Assembly: GCA_037893225.1 (NCBI GenBank)
Contig: JAZGUH010000324.1
Span: forward strand, 186,001-250,000
Direction of reading: 5' to 3'
Source of the DNA: Hippasteria phrygiana
Taxonomy: Eukaryota > Echinodermata > Asteroidea > Valvatida > Goniasteridae
DNA: 64,000 nucleotides
Shown: positions 32,401 to 42,470 of the stretch, in pieces
Position numbering within the stretch: the stretch's first letter is position 1
How the letters are laid out: the number at the start of each line of letters is the position of its first letter
The notes under the pieces: model-generated
Databases searched by the model: none
What the model was told of the DNA's origin: nothing
Seen by the model: the letters and a program-made list of their open reading frames with translations, nothing else
Position numbers and translations under genes: made by a program

Positions 32401-34480
32401 AAACCAAAACCAAAACCAACTCCAAATCAACTACACGCAGCTCAACTGAACCCCTGAACAGTACTGCTGTAAAGACCTACCTACTCTCAGGACATTATAG
32501 AAGCCTATGACGAGCCCCACACTGTGATAGAGAGGAAGGGTAGTATACTGCACGTCATCTTTGCTCAACCCAAGCGGTGCTTGTAAGAACGAAGCTCGTA
32601 TCTGACGGGTATGCGGTACCTTTGCTGCCTTGGGAAGACCTAAAATGACCAGAAACAGGGTAGGCACACTATAGGGGCGTATTTGTGGCTATCACTTTGT
32701 ATTAAAGAACGGTATTTAAAACAAAATAATTACCACTATAACATGGAATAATAATGTGTAGATTAATTTATAAAGTACTCATATCCAGCTCGATGCGCTA
32801 CTTTAGAGGGAGTATACATCATTTGCTTTTACTGTAATTTACATTAATGGATGGATTTGGGGTTGGTATACTGTAACACTAACCTGATTAATGTTTTGCG
32901 TGAATAGATGCCGGGAAAACAAGGAGAAAAAAGGCTGTTCTTCTAGTCTGGTTCCCTCACCTTACGTCAGACAAAACGAAGCAATTTCTAGACTTCAGGG
33001 AATTATCAGGTCAGGGAACTAGACTATTTCCAATAATTGTCGGCCGACAATCGGTAGAAATTGATACAAACAATTACACTTTTCTTGAAAATGACAGCAC
33101 ACCAGGTGCTATGATTTCACAAGATGCTTGAAACTATTATTTACCCACAGTCAAGTAACTTATTCCATAATAATTCGATAGTTTGTTTTTGTTTGCAAAT
33201 GTTGTATATTCAGTTTAAAAGTACAACTGCCAATTGGCAATGAATATTATGACCAACCGGTTGTCCCAGAAGTGAAGATATAGACCGCATCGTCTTGGTT
33301 TGGTTGTTGGTCCCGTATACTTCTCTGTATGGAATCACTGCGTTCATTCAGCGCGTTCACGTCGATATGGATCATTCCAAATGGAAGATCATGATGGAGA
33401 GACTTGCCGAGAACCCAGACCTTAATGCCGAGAGCCTGTAGCTCAGGCATCAGGTCCTCAAGCGCTTCCACCAAACTCTTATCTAAACAAGGATGATGCA
33501 AAAGATGAACTTGTTTAAGGATGCAGCATTGTGACCATGTCCGAACTCGTCGCTACATACATGTATATAGTTTCGGGCACCCAGCCAAGGTCAAGGTGCA
33601 GCATTAAATACCAACATCAAAATTTCGCAGATGTACTCAAACAAATTCGGCCAGGAAAATCGCCTGAAAAGCGTGGATGGACCGTGTTCGTAAAATTAGC
33701 GTTGCCATATCTGTGAAAAAGGAGATTTTAAATGCCCATCACTGAAGCTTTAGTTCAAGTAAAGTTGATGTGAAATTATTGTGTAAATACAAATTGACTA
33801 AGTTAATTAAAATAATGACATGCCATGTTGGGGATGACCCCCCCCCCCCCCCCCCCCCACACCCCCGCCCCGCACACACACCCCACTGGTAAAGCCCCTT
33901 AGCTGGGGGAGGGAAAACATGAAAACATGAAAACAAGAATTATGTGCAATACTTAAGCATGAGGCTAACCCTTGCCACAAGCAATTGCCTTGACATTGCA
34001 GGCTTTGATGCAGTGAAGAAGAACATCACCCCTGAGATTGTAGTTCAAAAGTGCAATCCTCAGCCCCAGTTTGGAAAACGCCAGCCAGGAAACGACAAAA
34101 CTTGGCTCGTTCATCATGGATATTGCCACCGTGTCCATGCAGGCTACCACGGCGCTTCGCTGGACGAAGTGGGCGAGTTTATTGGCCTCCCTGTCCAGAT
34201 CACCGTACGTGTGCACCTCATCTTGGTAGAGGATACAGTCTTTCTCCGGAGTCTCCTTCGCATGTTCCTCGAAGAAATCAACGATTTTGACATTCTTCTC
34301 CTCCAAGACTTGAAATTCTTTCAGCTGATGTAAATTCTGACGAAGGGCCACCAGGTCTGCGAAGACCGTCGGGCCGTACTTGAGACGCAGGAACCCGGCA
34401 GCAGCAATTGGGATTCCTGCCAGAGTTGCAGCTGCCGCACCGAGTATACGGTGGTTTGCGGGGCCAGGGCGACTCGGCAT
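23123..34480 (-). CDS. SLC27A: Fatty acid transport protein / very-long-chain acyl-CoA synthetase, gene B (complete)
   Basis: Nine coding exons join in frame on the minus strand: 34480-33970, 33482-33258, 32639-32481, 30914-30793, 30070-29870, 25857-25764, 24346-24148, 24050-23953, 23430-23123, totalling 1917 nt (638 residues plus TAG). The length is normal for SLC27A enzymes, which make acyl-CoA from long and very long fatty acids. In order: hydrophobic N-terminus (about residues 10-30), AMP-binding YIFTSGTTG at about 237-245 continuing LPKAAKV, FWDDV and QYIGE in exon 4, FYGATEAPY in exon 5, [19 protein letters not shown] at about 497-515, and a C-terminal block with [11 protein letters not shown] and DPLFFMD ending near the stop. 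All catalytic motifs look intact. Gene A lies about 9.2 kb downstream on the same strand with the same exon layout, so the pair is a tandem duplication. No promoter element is clear. Confidence 0.95.
23953..24050 (-). CDS. SLC27A: Gene B coding exon 8
   Basis: 98 nt. [20 protein letters not shown] then [13 protein letters not shown]. Acceptor ATTGTAG|ATGG, donor CCAG|GTAAAA. Confidence 0.93.
24148..24346 (-). CDS. SLC27A: Gene B coding exon 7
   Basis: 199 nt. [20 protein letters not shown], then [20 protein letters not shown] and GDTFR. Acceptor TTGCAG|GCGAGG, donor TTCAG|GTCGGC. SGD replaces the TGD of gene A. Confidence 0.93.
24770..24860 (-). mobile_element. SINE body fragment in gene B intron 6
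   Basis: CACGGAATCAGGCAGGGACT and GAAAACCAAATCCACA match the element at 2670-2815. No clear tRNA head is preserved. It lies in a different intron from the gene A copy, so the two inserted independently. Confidence 0.5.
25274..25388. repeat. 115-bp element with about 30-bp inverted ends
   Basis: TAGCCTTTAGTCAAGGCGCG at the left is mirrored by CGCGCCTTGACTAAAGGCTA at the right, the interior being GC-rich. MITE-like; lies in gene B intron 6 next to a perfect palindrome. Confidence 0.7.
25397..25432. repeat. Perfect 36-bp palindrome
   Basis: TTTTCCAACGATTTCCAG followed immediately by its exact reverse complement, with no spacer. The sequence just to its right (ACTTTTCTTGAAAA, ACAGCACACC, GGTGCCATAATTTCACA) recurs at 33074-33125, where it follows a different palindrome, ATTGTCGGCCGACAAT (33037-33052). 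Confidence 0.9.
25764..25857 (-). CDS. SLC27A: Gene B coding exon 6
   Basis: 94 nt. [20 protein letters not shown] then [12 protein letters not shown]. Acceptor ATGACAG|GCATTA, donor CTTCCG|GGTACG region (GT at the base after CCGG). Same length and phase as gene A exon 6. Confidence 0.9.
26262..26560. repeat. 16-bp minisatellite, unit GTCCCATAGTCGCGTC
   Basis: About eight near-perfect units between 26329 and 26455, with degenerate GTCGCGTCGTGCCGTC-type units on both sides. The flank at 26199-26290 recurs inverted at about 29625-29750, and the other flank (AAGCGTGCTAAAAA, GAGTCCAAA, GCGAGCGAGGT at 26618-26680) recurs at 38919-38978. The repetitive [20 protein letters not shown] frames on the minus strand are artefacts of the repeat. 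Confidence 0.9.
26950..27911 (+). mobile_element. Mariner/Tc1-like element with about 190-bp inverted repeats
   Basis: The left arm from about 26950 (AAGGTGGATAAAAAAACCGA, then CAAACAAGGGATATTTC, TCTTAATGTTTTCGGTTGAC, GAAAGGCTCAAGTGAGG) is mirrored by 27727-27911, ending ATCAACCCTG before TA at 27912-27913. At less than 1 kb it has lost the transposase N-terminus. It lies in gene B intron 5, antisense. Confidence 0.85.
27220..27590 (+). pseudogene. Mariner/Tc1-like transposase, C-terminal part
   Basis: [20 protein letters not shown] contains the QDGAP-H block around the second catalytic [20 protein letters not shown] sequence ([20 protein letters not shown]) is the third block, where the catalytic residue lies close to DF-LWG. 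After a frameshift near 27460 it continues [14 protein letters not shown]. The first catalytic region is absent, so the copy is dead. Confidence 0.85.
28577..28940. mobile_element. Fold-back element with about 57-bp inverted ends
   Basis: CAATTCGGTTGATTCACATC, then GTGCGCCGCC, AGCGGCAAC and AGGCCAAATT at the left match the complement of the right end (AATTGGCC, CTTGCCGCTGGCGGC, GCGCACTGAG, TGTGAATCGACCGAATTG). The interior is open on the minus strand. Element class unknown. Confidence 0.65.
28579..29040 (-). other. Open frame with a SAP-like motif inside the fold-back element
   Basis: 153 codons. The middle reads [56 protein letters not shown]. The LK-F---LGIP--GKK-EELI pattern resembles the SAP DNA-binding motif, which some transposon proteins carry. 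Both termini of the frame are made by inverted-repeat or flanking sequence, so only the middle could be real coding sequence, probably from a transposon. It lies in gene B intron 5 on the same strand; no splice link to the gene is indicated. Confidence 0.3.
29625..29755 (-). repeat. Inverted copy of the minisatellite flank
   Basis: GCGACGGCACGACGGCACGA, GCGCAAACGGCTGAGGACC and AATGCCACACATGCGACGCG are the complement of 26205-26300. A short stretch of 8-bp GCGACGGCAC-type units stands in place of the long array. Confidence 0.8.
29870..30070 (-). CDS. SLC27A: Gene B coding exon 5
   Basis: 201 nt. [67 protein letters not shown]. Acceptor TTTCCAG|CGTGAT, donor ATGAGG|GTGAGA. Contains the FYGATE adenylate motif. 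Confidence 0.93.
30333..30354. repeat. (AAT)n microsatellite
   Basis: About seven ATA units in gene B intron 4. Nothing else of note in 30071-30792. Confidence 0.85.
30793..30914 (-). CDS. SLC27A: Gene B coding exon 4
   Basis: 122 nt. [20 protein letters not shown] then [20 protein letters not shown]. Acceptor CTAAAG|GAGGTA, donor CCACTG|GTAAAA. Confidence 0.93.
30915..32480. other. Gene B intron 3: low-complexity tracts, no gene
   Basis: C13 run at 31111-31123. A pyrimidine-rich degenerate repeat of CCCAATC/CCCATCC words spans about 32236-32410. Short frames at 31518-31868 and elsewhere have no recognisable domain. Confidence 0.6.
32481..32639 (-). CDS. SLC27A: Gene B coding exon 3
   Basis: 159 nt. 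[53 protein letters not shown]. Acceptor ATTTTAG|GTCTTCC, donor GAGTAG|GTAGGT, same as gene A. Confidence 0.93.
33258..33482 (-). CDS. SLC27A: Gene B coding exon 2
   Basis: 225 nt. [20 protein letters not shown] onward, ending [15 protein letters not shown]. Acceptor TGTTTAG|ATAAGAG, donor ACAACCG|GTTGGT. Two codons longer than gene A exon 2. Confidence 0.93.
33838..33858. repeat. C21 homopolymer
   Basis: Uninterrupted C run in gene B intron 1, followed by CA-rich pyrimidines. Confidence 0.9.
33970..34480 (-). CDS. SLC27A: Gene B coding exon 1 (start codon)
   Basis: 511 nt from ATG at 34478-34480 to donor [33 protein letters not shown], then a hydrophobic stretch, [51 protein letters not shown]. 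Aligned start and length with gene A support the choice of ATG. Confidence 0.93.
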
Positions 34481-35736
34481 GCTTCAAAATGCCGCTGGAT
34501 CAATTTACGATGGTAGTAGTTGTTGAAAGCTACAAGTATGTACGCCTTGAACAGGCTACTACAGACACACACAGTCTTGTAGATTTGTAAAACGGTTATG
34601 TGATACAAAGTGCGGCCATGTAGTATGCAATGCATCCAGATTCCGAATTCTTTAGGAAATTGTACGTGACTGCACAATGTACATGTACGTATAGGCCTAC
34701 TTTAATATAATTCGTGTTCTCGTCATGCGCACCAACTTTTTTTTCCTCTCCAAATTTTTCGCAGTAGCTACAACAGCTGTTGCCGCACCGCCTCAAATTT
34801 TCGTGGGCAGCTCAACCTCGTAAATAAATGTTAACATTGATATTAAAAGCTTGTGTTTATCATTTTAGAAATGCCTCTGGTCCCAGCTACCGATTAAAAC
34901 CACATTGCTTTTTATGGTCTAAACATAAATGCAGCATTTACTGACATTTACAGAAAAATAAAGCAACGTCTAAAAGCTGGCTTGGACCATTGTCAGTCTT
35001 TAATTTATGTCTGTTAAAAAAAGAAAAATAAACAGGTTCTGTTGTTCTGAATGTGTAGCAAGGCTTGTTTTTAAAACATTTTGGAGGCCAAGTCCAAGTC
35101 ATAAAAGTTTAGGGAGGGCACCTACATGTAGGCAAATGAGGGGCACCAAGCAGATGTGGTGAGCACAAGGCACATGGAGGACACCGAGGCATGGGGAGAG
35201 CATCTAGGCAAATGAGGGGTACCAAGGAATGGGGATCGCAACAAGGCAAATGATGGAGGGCATCAAGGCAAATGATTGAGGACACCAAGGCATATGAGGA
35301 AAAAACAATTCAAAATAGTACCCACCCTGTACAATCCAAGCTTCTAAAAAAAGGCCCCCCCCCAAAAAAAAACCGCATCGCCGCATCAATTCCGGAACTT
35401 TGGTCTGACCAGAGACCGACTATTTTTTTTTTGGCCTCATGTTCTTTCTCTATGCTTGTGTACACACTAATACATGTACGTATATGCATGTACGATGTGA
35501 TGTCACCCACTCACGCTGCTAATCGGTAGGTAAACAATTCGATTGTCGTCATAGTAGGTGTAAGGTCATACTCACGCGTGATTGTTAGAAACCTATGTCA
35601 CGGGGTTAGTAAATTTGACATAACCCTGTATAGGTTGGGGACAAAGTTCACAGTTTCATATGGAATCTGAAATATTGCGATCCTGGGATATCTATTTTAT
35701 CTCAGCCGTCTAAGTAACGCCACAGGGGGGATGAAC

Positions 35737-35769
<33 letters not shown>

Positions 35770-36590
35770 CAGCTGACAACCGGTTTGGGGTTTTAGGTTT
35801 TGAGGGTTTGGGCTTTGGAGTTTAGGGCTTGGTGTTTTGGGGTTTGGGGATTTCGATTTTGCGTTCTGGTCTTTTGGGATGGGGCTTTTGAGCTTTAAGC
35901 CTTGGACAAGCTGTAGGCCCTACTGTCCTTCCCCGGGTTGGGAGCAACCTTACTATTGTTTTAATGCTGTCCTGGTTTCAACGGCGTAACCAGGGCTCTC
36001 TCCATATGGGGAGAGTGGGGGGGGGGGGGGTAGATGTTACAAGGGGGGGGGTGGGGGGGGGGGCTCACAGTATTGTTTTTAAATGATACTATTGTTTTCT
36101 CCGTTTGTGAATTTTTCAGTGGGGGGGGGGGGGGGGGGGGCCGACTGGGGGGGGGACGATTTTTTGTGGGGGGAGGCGTGCGCCCCCGCCTCCCCCCCCC
36201 CCCCCCACGCCTCCCCCGGCTACGCCATTGTCTGGTTTAACGGAAATTATGCTGCCTGCATGTCATAAGGCAGTAGCTCAAACTTTGCAATGACGCAAAC
36301 TGAAATCTGAAGGCCTATACATTGTGTACATTTTGAACAGCGCCCGGCGACCCTGGCCCCATTATATAGAAAATACCATCACCGCTTCTTCGCAATCGTC
36401 ATACTCGTTTCGAAATTATTTTGATCAGTGCAGCTGGGCTGAACAGTAGATGCTATATTGACCCGTTCAAGAACAAATAGGAAATGAAATTGTCGCTTTT
36501 CATTTTTTTAATCTAAACTTTGAATTATCATGCTTCAGCAACAAAAACGTTTCAAAACAAAGCAAGGCAAAAAGTCATGAATTGTCGACC
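34481..36590. other. Upstream flank of gene B: low-complexity DNA, no gene
   Basis: Presumed promoter and 5' flank; no clear TATA or other site chosen. Contains degenerate GGCAAATGAGGGCACCAAGG-type repeats (about 35100-35300), a GGTTTTGGGG-rich stretch (35783-35880) and the homopolymers listed separately. Confidence 0.5.
35740..35768. repeat. C29 homopolymer
   Basis: 29 consecutive C, among the longest single-base runs in the window after the T tracts. Related G runs: 36017-36030, 36043-36064 (interrupted) and 36121-36140; mixed C runs at 36190-36206. Confidence 0.9.
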
Positions 36591-36639
36591 TGAACGTGTG
36601 CATTGCTGATAAGGTTATTGAAAAAGGAAATCTGTTAAA

Positions 36640-37575
36640 TGCTTGGGTGTAGTTGTTGATAAACCATTAAGTTGGGGTCCACATGTTGAATACGTAGGAA
36701 GACTGTTTCTTCTAAATTGGGTGTGTTAAACAGAATTCGTGATTACGTTCCCCAAAGCAGCCTGCACACACTCTTTGTAAGTTTAGTTATGTCATCTTTA
36801 GAGTACTGTTGTACGGTGTGGTGAGGAAGATACATATCTCACGACAATATCCTTAACAAATGTCTAAAAAGAGCCGCACGAATAATCCTTAAATGTGCCT
36901 CCCTCACCCCATCAGCTGATATGTTTTCCAGACTAAATTGGATTCCTTTTAATTAAAGAGTTCAGTCCAAAAAGGCTATCCTTGTTTTCAAAAGCCTTAA
37001 CAAAATGACTCCTGTACATGACAAATCTGTTCACACCACTTACAGTGATTCGTGAAACACGACAATCGACCCAAATAGCACTGAAAATTCCTTTTGCCAA
37101 AAAGGAATGCTACGTGACAAGTTTCGCTGCATGTGCGTGGTGCCAGTATATGGAATAATCTGCCTGAACAAATGAGAACTATGAACTCCTTAAGTACATT
37201 TAAATCGGAGCTACGTAAAGCCACCATTAGTGATATTTCTGCCATTTACGCTGATCTGCGGAGTTATGTACTTGGTTGCCACAATACTTTGGAGCCGGAT
37301 GGGAATTTCCCCTTGTTTTTTTCGCGGGTTTTTCGCCCATCCCGTAAATCAGCAATAGGCTTCCACTGGAGAGTTGAAAAGTTAACCGTAAATAGATATA
37401 TTTGTGTAAACATTCTTGTATTTGTTTAACTATTTTGTATGTATGTGTAAATATTCAGTTTTAACTAATAATATGCAGGGCCCCAATGGAAACCAGTTTT
37501 AAACTGTTTGGGCACACCCTGGGTAAAGAAATGTAATAAATAAATAAATAAATATAAATAAATAAATATGAGTTA
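36640..37575 (+). mobile_element. LINE 3' end, copy 2, with AAAT-type tail
   Basis: Reads CLGVVVDKPLSWGPHVEYV-like sequence, then VPQSSLHTLFVSLVMSSLEY and later RGASIWNNLPEQMRTMNSLS, TFKSELRKATISDI, the reverse transcriptase C-terminus and downstream region of a CR1/Jockey-type element. Several stops. It ends in (AAAT)n at about 37535-37575. About 85-90% similar by eye to copy 1, whose two halves flank the Tc1-like insertion. Confidence 0.85.
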
Positions 37576-38126
37576 TCGTTAGCTCGCTTTGAGTGATTTA
37601 AAAAAAAAAAGATGAATATTTGATCCTGTCAGTGGAAATCCCATACTGAGATTAAAAAGCTTGAAGCACGTAGCTTCCTTCAACCGTCTCACACGGTCAT
37701 CATCAGTAGACTGATCCTGTCAGGAACAGGTTGTATTGTCACATGATCGTGATGGTCACATGACAACAGGGAGAGGGCGGGGCGTAGTGTCTGATGTTAA
37801 TGACCTTGGCTTTGCGTCGAATTTCATGTGTTTTAATCTCAAAACAAAGAACAATTTTAGGGAAGAACCTAAATGAAATTTTGGAATCAAAGGACACATT
37901 GGGTAAGGTACCCATATTGGTAAAGCTTGCAAATGAATTTTAGTTTATTATCGAAATTGAAAAGTTCGAGTCCCCATGATAAAATAGAAAAAGGTATGTA
38001 CAATTGTTATTTATTCCAGAAGAACCTGTAGCCATACCGTTTCCTTTAAAGTTGTAAAAATAGCATTTTAATTTTAATATGAACATTAGCGTAACCATTG
38101 TCTCATCATTTCTTCATGTTCGGTTA

Positions 38127-38674
38127 AAAAGTTCGTAGTTGGACTCTAAAGGAGTAATGCCAGATCAGTGAAACTTAGCATGCATTTATTTCAACCCTTT
38201 TGATAACTAATTGCATTGTTTGTTTCCAGGTAAGGCCGTATTTGGTGGTTCGTAGACGACTTCGTAGAAATGGACAAAATTTGGCATCGAAACGACCTTG
38301 GCCTTCTTTGGAGGGGGTGAGGACGTGCGTTTCCACTGCATGCATTGCCTCTTTGTCTCTGGCTCGAAGTGATGGACCCAGCACTCATCCTGGTTTAGGA
38401 AACGTTGGATGAAATTAGCTGGATCTGCTTCAAAATGCTCCAAGTTATCCCTTGACCATGACCAGCCTGGTGCGCTCTTGATCAGAGGTCAGAAGACGCG
38501 GCACCCACCGAGCAGAAACATTTGACATTCAAAGTTAGGTACTCAGAATGTTCTATCAACTCTCTCACGTGAGATTCCAACAGAAGGCAATTAGTTATCA
38601 AAAGCGTTGAAATAAATTCATTTTAAGTTTTATTGATCTCGCATTACTCCTTCAGAGTCAACCTACGAACTTTT
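38127..38674 (-). mobile_element. Internally deleted mariner element with about 95-bp inverted repeats
   Basis: AAAAGTTCGTAGTTGGACTC at the left is mirrored by CTACGAACTTTT at 38674, with GGAGTAATGC, TTTATTTCAAC and TTTTGATAACTAATTGC shared further in. A mariner transposase piece lies between. Confidence 0.85.
38207..38460 (-). pseudogene. Mariner transposase fragment
   Basis: DPANFIQRFLNQDECWVHHF then EPETKRQCMQWKRTSSPPPK. The DE-WVHH-EPETK-QSMQWK block around the first catalytic D of mariner transposases is unmistakable. The rest of the protein is absent, so it is inactive. Confidence 0.9.
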
Positions 38675-39374
38675 CAGCCGACGCGCGTGGGGTATTTTTT
38701 TTTGCGCCAGGCAGTGGCCGCGTTGTAGGTAAGTTTTTGTTTGACAAAATAAAACTAAGTTGTGGGGAAATTTCAAATCCACGATATACCGTACGCGTTT
38801 GGTTCCCGAATACGTTTGTCGTAGGACTCGTGTACTCTCCACAGCATTTGCACCCTGCATCGGTACATAGCACCCGCTATTGTTTACAGAAAATTGATTT
38901 GGTAGTGACCTTCTTGAGAAGCGTGCTAAAAACCACAAATCCAGAGAGTCCAAATAATAGCGAGCGAGGTAAACAATCTAAACCCCTCAAAAAAAGTTTC
39001 GCAATTTTTTTCAATCAAATATATTTCGGATTATTTGTGACCTGTTCATATCATGTCGCATATCAATGGAAAGCTGATGTGATCACCTTTACAACGATAC
39101 CACATTGCACCACGGAGCATCCAGAATCCAAAATTGTACGGGCCCCTTAAGCGGGCCCCGGACCCCACGCCGTAAGGGCTTCGCGCTCGCATTTGTCCGT
39201 TTTGGGTGTGCCCCCCGTCTACAAAATTCCTCGATCCGCGCCTGATGTCGGAAGGTAGATTGGTTGGTGGGGAGACAGTTTATGCCTCACGACAAGCACA
39301 GTAAGGTGGGGAATAGTCGGTCTTTGCCACATTAGAACGCGGAAGTTCAGATCCCAACAAAGATGATGGCCTTT

Positions 39375-39422
39375 TTGGCTGTTTCGGAAGTTTTCCGAAA
39401 CAGCCCTTGTTTTCGTTAAGAT

Positions 39423-39453
<31 letters not shown>

Positions 39454-39930
39454 GGCTGTTTCGAAAGTTTTTCGAAGCAGCCCTTGTTTTCGTTAAGATT
39501 TTTTTGTTTTTCTTTTTTTTTTTGGCTGTTTCGAAAGTTTTTCGAAACAGCCCTTGTTTTCGTTAAGATTTTTTTTTTTTTCTTTTTTTTTTTTTTTTGG
39601 CTGTTTCGTAGTTTTACGAAACAGCCCTTGTTTTCGTTAAGATTTTTTTTTTTGGCTGTTTCGAAAGTTTTTCGAAACAGCCTTTGTTTTCGTTAAGATT
39701 TTTTGGCTGTTTCGAAAGTTTTTCGAAACAGCCCTTGTTTTCGTTAAGATTTTTGGCTGTTTCGAAAGTTTTTCGAAACAGCCCTTGTTTTCGTTAAGAT
39801 TTTTTTTTTTTTCTTTTTTTGGCTTTTCCGAAATCCTTCGGAAAAGGCTTTGTTTTTGTTCTGATTTTTTTTTTTTTGGCTTTTCCGACACTCCGTCGGA
39901 AAAGGCCTTGTTTTTGTTCTGATTTTTTTT
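39375..39930. repeat. Tandem array of nine hairpins separated by T tracts
   Basis: Seven units of GGCTGTTTCG(N)CGAAACAGCC followed by CTTGTTTTCGTTAAGA and a T tract start at about 39379, 39453, 39523, 39599, 39652, 39704 and 39752. Two related units with GGCTTTTCCGA stems follow at about 39820 and 39878, with TTTGTTTTTGTTCTGA. Stems are 10-13 bp with 3-5 base loops. Further copies: 45921-45948 and two at about 56408-56500. The phenylalanine- or lysine-rich frames over them are artefacts. Confidence 0.92.
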
Positions 39931-39940
39931 TTTTTTCTTC

Positions 39941-42470
39941 TTTTAGTTCTGACCAAAATCCCATAGACTTTGTACACGAATTTTCTCCGCGGCACTTTAG
40001 GTCTTAAAAAACCTCAGATCTTAACCAAACTTACCTCAAACATAGACCCTAAGCTGAAATAGTATGTCGAAGAGTGACGTCATGATGACGTCATCACGTG
40101 TCACGTGACGTCATCTTAAAGGTGCGTTTTTCAAGGGCCCATATCTAGAGAACGGTAGGTCCGATTTCCTTCAAACCTGATATGTTGGTAGGCTAGCTCG
40201 TGTTATAGATGAAATTTGAGGTGACGTCAAGATGACGTCATCATACGATTTTATAGTAATTTTTAAGTTTTTGAAATTCAAAGTTTCTTAAAGCCATATC
40301 TCATCAACAGAACATGCTAAATTCAAAATTCTTTTTGTAATAGCTTTGTTAGCTCCTATATTCTTTCACATACATTTGAAAAATGTGTGACGTCATCATG
40401 ACGTCATCAAAAATGTGCATTTCTGAAACACACATAAGGGTACGTCCGATCGTCATAAAAATTAGTGGGTAGGTAGATATTGCTACTAGCATGTAAAATC
40501 CGAGGTGACGTCATGATGACGTCATCGGCTGATTTTCTGTGAATTTTTTAGTTCTATCCCAAATCCCATAGACTTTGTACACGAATTTTGTAAGTGGCAC
40601 TTTGGTCACTAAACAACCTCGGATCTTAATCAGACTTAACACAAACATAGACCCTCAGCTGAAAATGTAAGCCGAAACGTGACGTCATGATGACGTCATC
40701 ACGTGTCATGTGACGTCATCTTAAATGTGCATTTTTCTAGGGCCTATATCTAGAGAACGGTAGGTCCGATTGCCTTCAAACCTGATATGTTGGTATGGTA
40801 GCTCGTGTTATAGATGAAAATTAAGGTGACGTCATGATGACGTCATCATACGATTTTACAGTAATATTAAAGTTTTTGAACTTCAAAGTTTCTTAAAGCC
40901 ATATCTCACCAACAGAACATGCTAAATTCAAAATTCTTTTTGTAATAGCTTTGTTAGCTCCTATATTCTTTCACATACATTTGAAAAATGTGTGACGTCA
41001 TCATGACGTCATCAAAAATGTGCATTTCTGAAACACACATAAGGGTACGTCCGATCGTCATAAAAATTGGTGGGTAGGTAGATAGTGCCACTAGCATGCA
41101 AAATCCGAAGTGACGTCATGATGACGTCATCGACTGATTTTTTATGAATTTGTAAATGTTTCAAATTTCATTGTACTCTTAAAATTTTGCACTTCTTCAA
41201 ATGCCATGAACTTCAAACTTGGCATATGCATTGACTATCTACTCGAGATGGGTGCCGAATCATGACGTCATGATGACGTCATCACATGTCACGTGACGTC
41301 ATCTTAAATTTGCATTTTTGAAGGCCCTATATCTATTTTTTTTCTGCTTCTTATTTTAGTTCTATCCCAAATCCCATAGACTTTGTGCATAGATTTTCTG
41401 ATCGGCACTTTTGTCATCAAACAACATCGAATCTTAGTCAGAGTTAGCATAGGTATAGACCCTGATGCAAAGTCGTGCCGCGAAGAGTGACGTCATAATG
41501 ACGTCTTCGTGTGGCATGTAACATGAACTTAAAGGTCAAGTTTGGAGTACGAAATGTTAATCATAAAATAATCTCAGATCTTAAACTTAGCAAAGACATA
41601 GACCTTCTGATACTTTATGTTAAATAAAAAAGAAAAAAAGGAAAAGCCATGCGTATGTTTACAACAGACGCACATTTTTTGGCGTTTCCGCTACAGCAGG
41701 AAAGCCTTTGTTTTTGTTCTGTTCGCGCGATTGTGTAGTTTAGTACACTTTCGCCCAGGCATGAACACAATCTACTTGAAAATTGTTCGTTTTGCCACAT
41801 TCAGAACAAAGGGCCACGTCGAAGAACATCTGCAGGGGTTTTTTGGAGTGAAATCGTTAGCTAAGAGGTAACAAAATACGTGATTGCGCAATACCCAGCT
41901 TTACACGGATATATAGCTGGTGGGAGAGTAGTTGACCGAGCCAAAACGTGACACAACGTAAGAAAATCGTATTTTCCGCCTTAAAAAACCTTTCCAAATC
42001 ACAAAAGCACGTGTCATTGGGATTTAGAGAAGTCTACTTTAGTAACAAAAAAAGGCTTTTGGAATAATCAAATACTCCAGAAGCTAACATGAACACAATT
42101 AATACAGAAATCCTAAACTACACAATACCCACTATTTTGGTTTCTTCTTAAACACCAATTTTGTCTGCGGCACTTTGGTCACTAAACAACATCAGATCTT
42201 AAGCAAACTTAACCCAAACATAGACCCTAATCTGAAATTGTGTGCCGAAGAGTGATGTCACGATGACGTCATTATGTGTTACGTGATGTCATCTTAAAGG
42301 CTCATTTTTCAAGGGCCCATATCAAGAGAACCGTAAGTCCAATTGCATTCAAACCTGGTATGTTGGCTAAACAAGTACATGTTATAAATCAAAATTGAGG
42401 TGACGTCATAATGACGTCATCATCTGATTTTTATGGTAATTTCAAAATTTTAACGTTAAAGATTCTTAAT
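39941..42470. repeat. CRE-rich satellite block 1 (about 604-bp units)
   Basis: Units begin TAGTTCTATCCCAAATCCCATAG or TAGTTCTGACC and hold four TGACGTCATGATGACGTCA-type dyads about 117-165 bp apart, several joined as CACGTGACGTCATC. The tail (about 41600-42470) is less repetitive and includes GGCGTTTCCGCTACAGCAGG, a variant hairpin. No gene; the 84-codon frame at 41617 recurs unchanged in block 2. Confidence 0.9.

Noticed and set aside
35783..35880. Telomere-like repeat
   Set aside because: GGTTTTGGGG/TTTAGGG words are irregular and never repeat at a fixed period; only G/T-rich low complexity.
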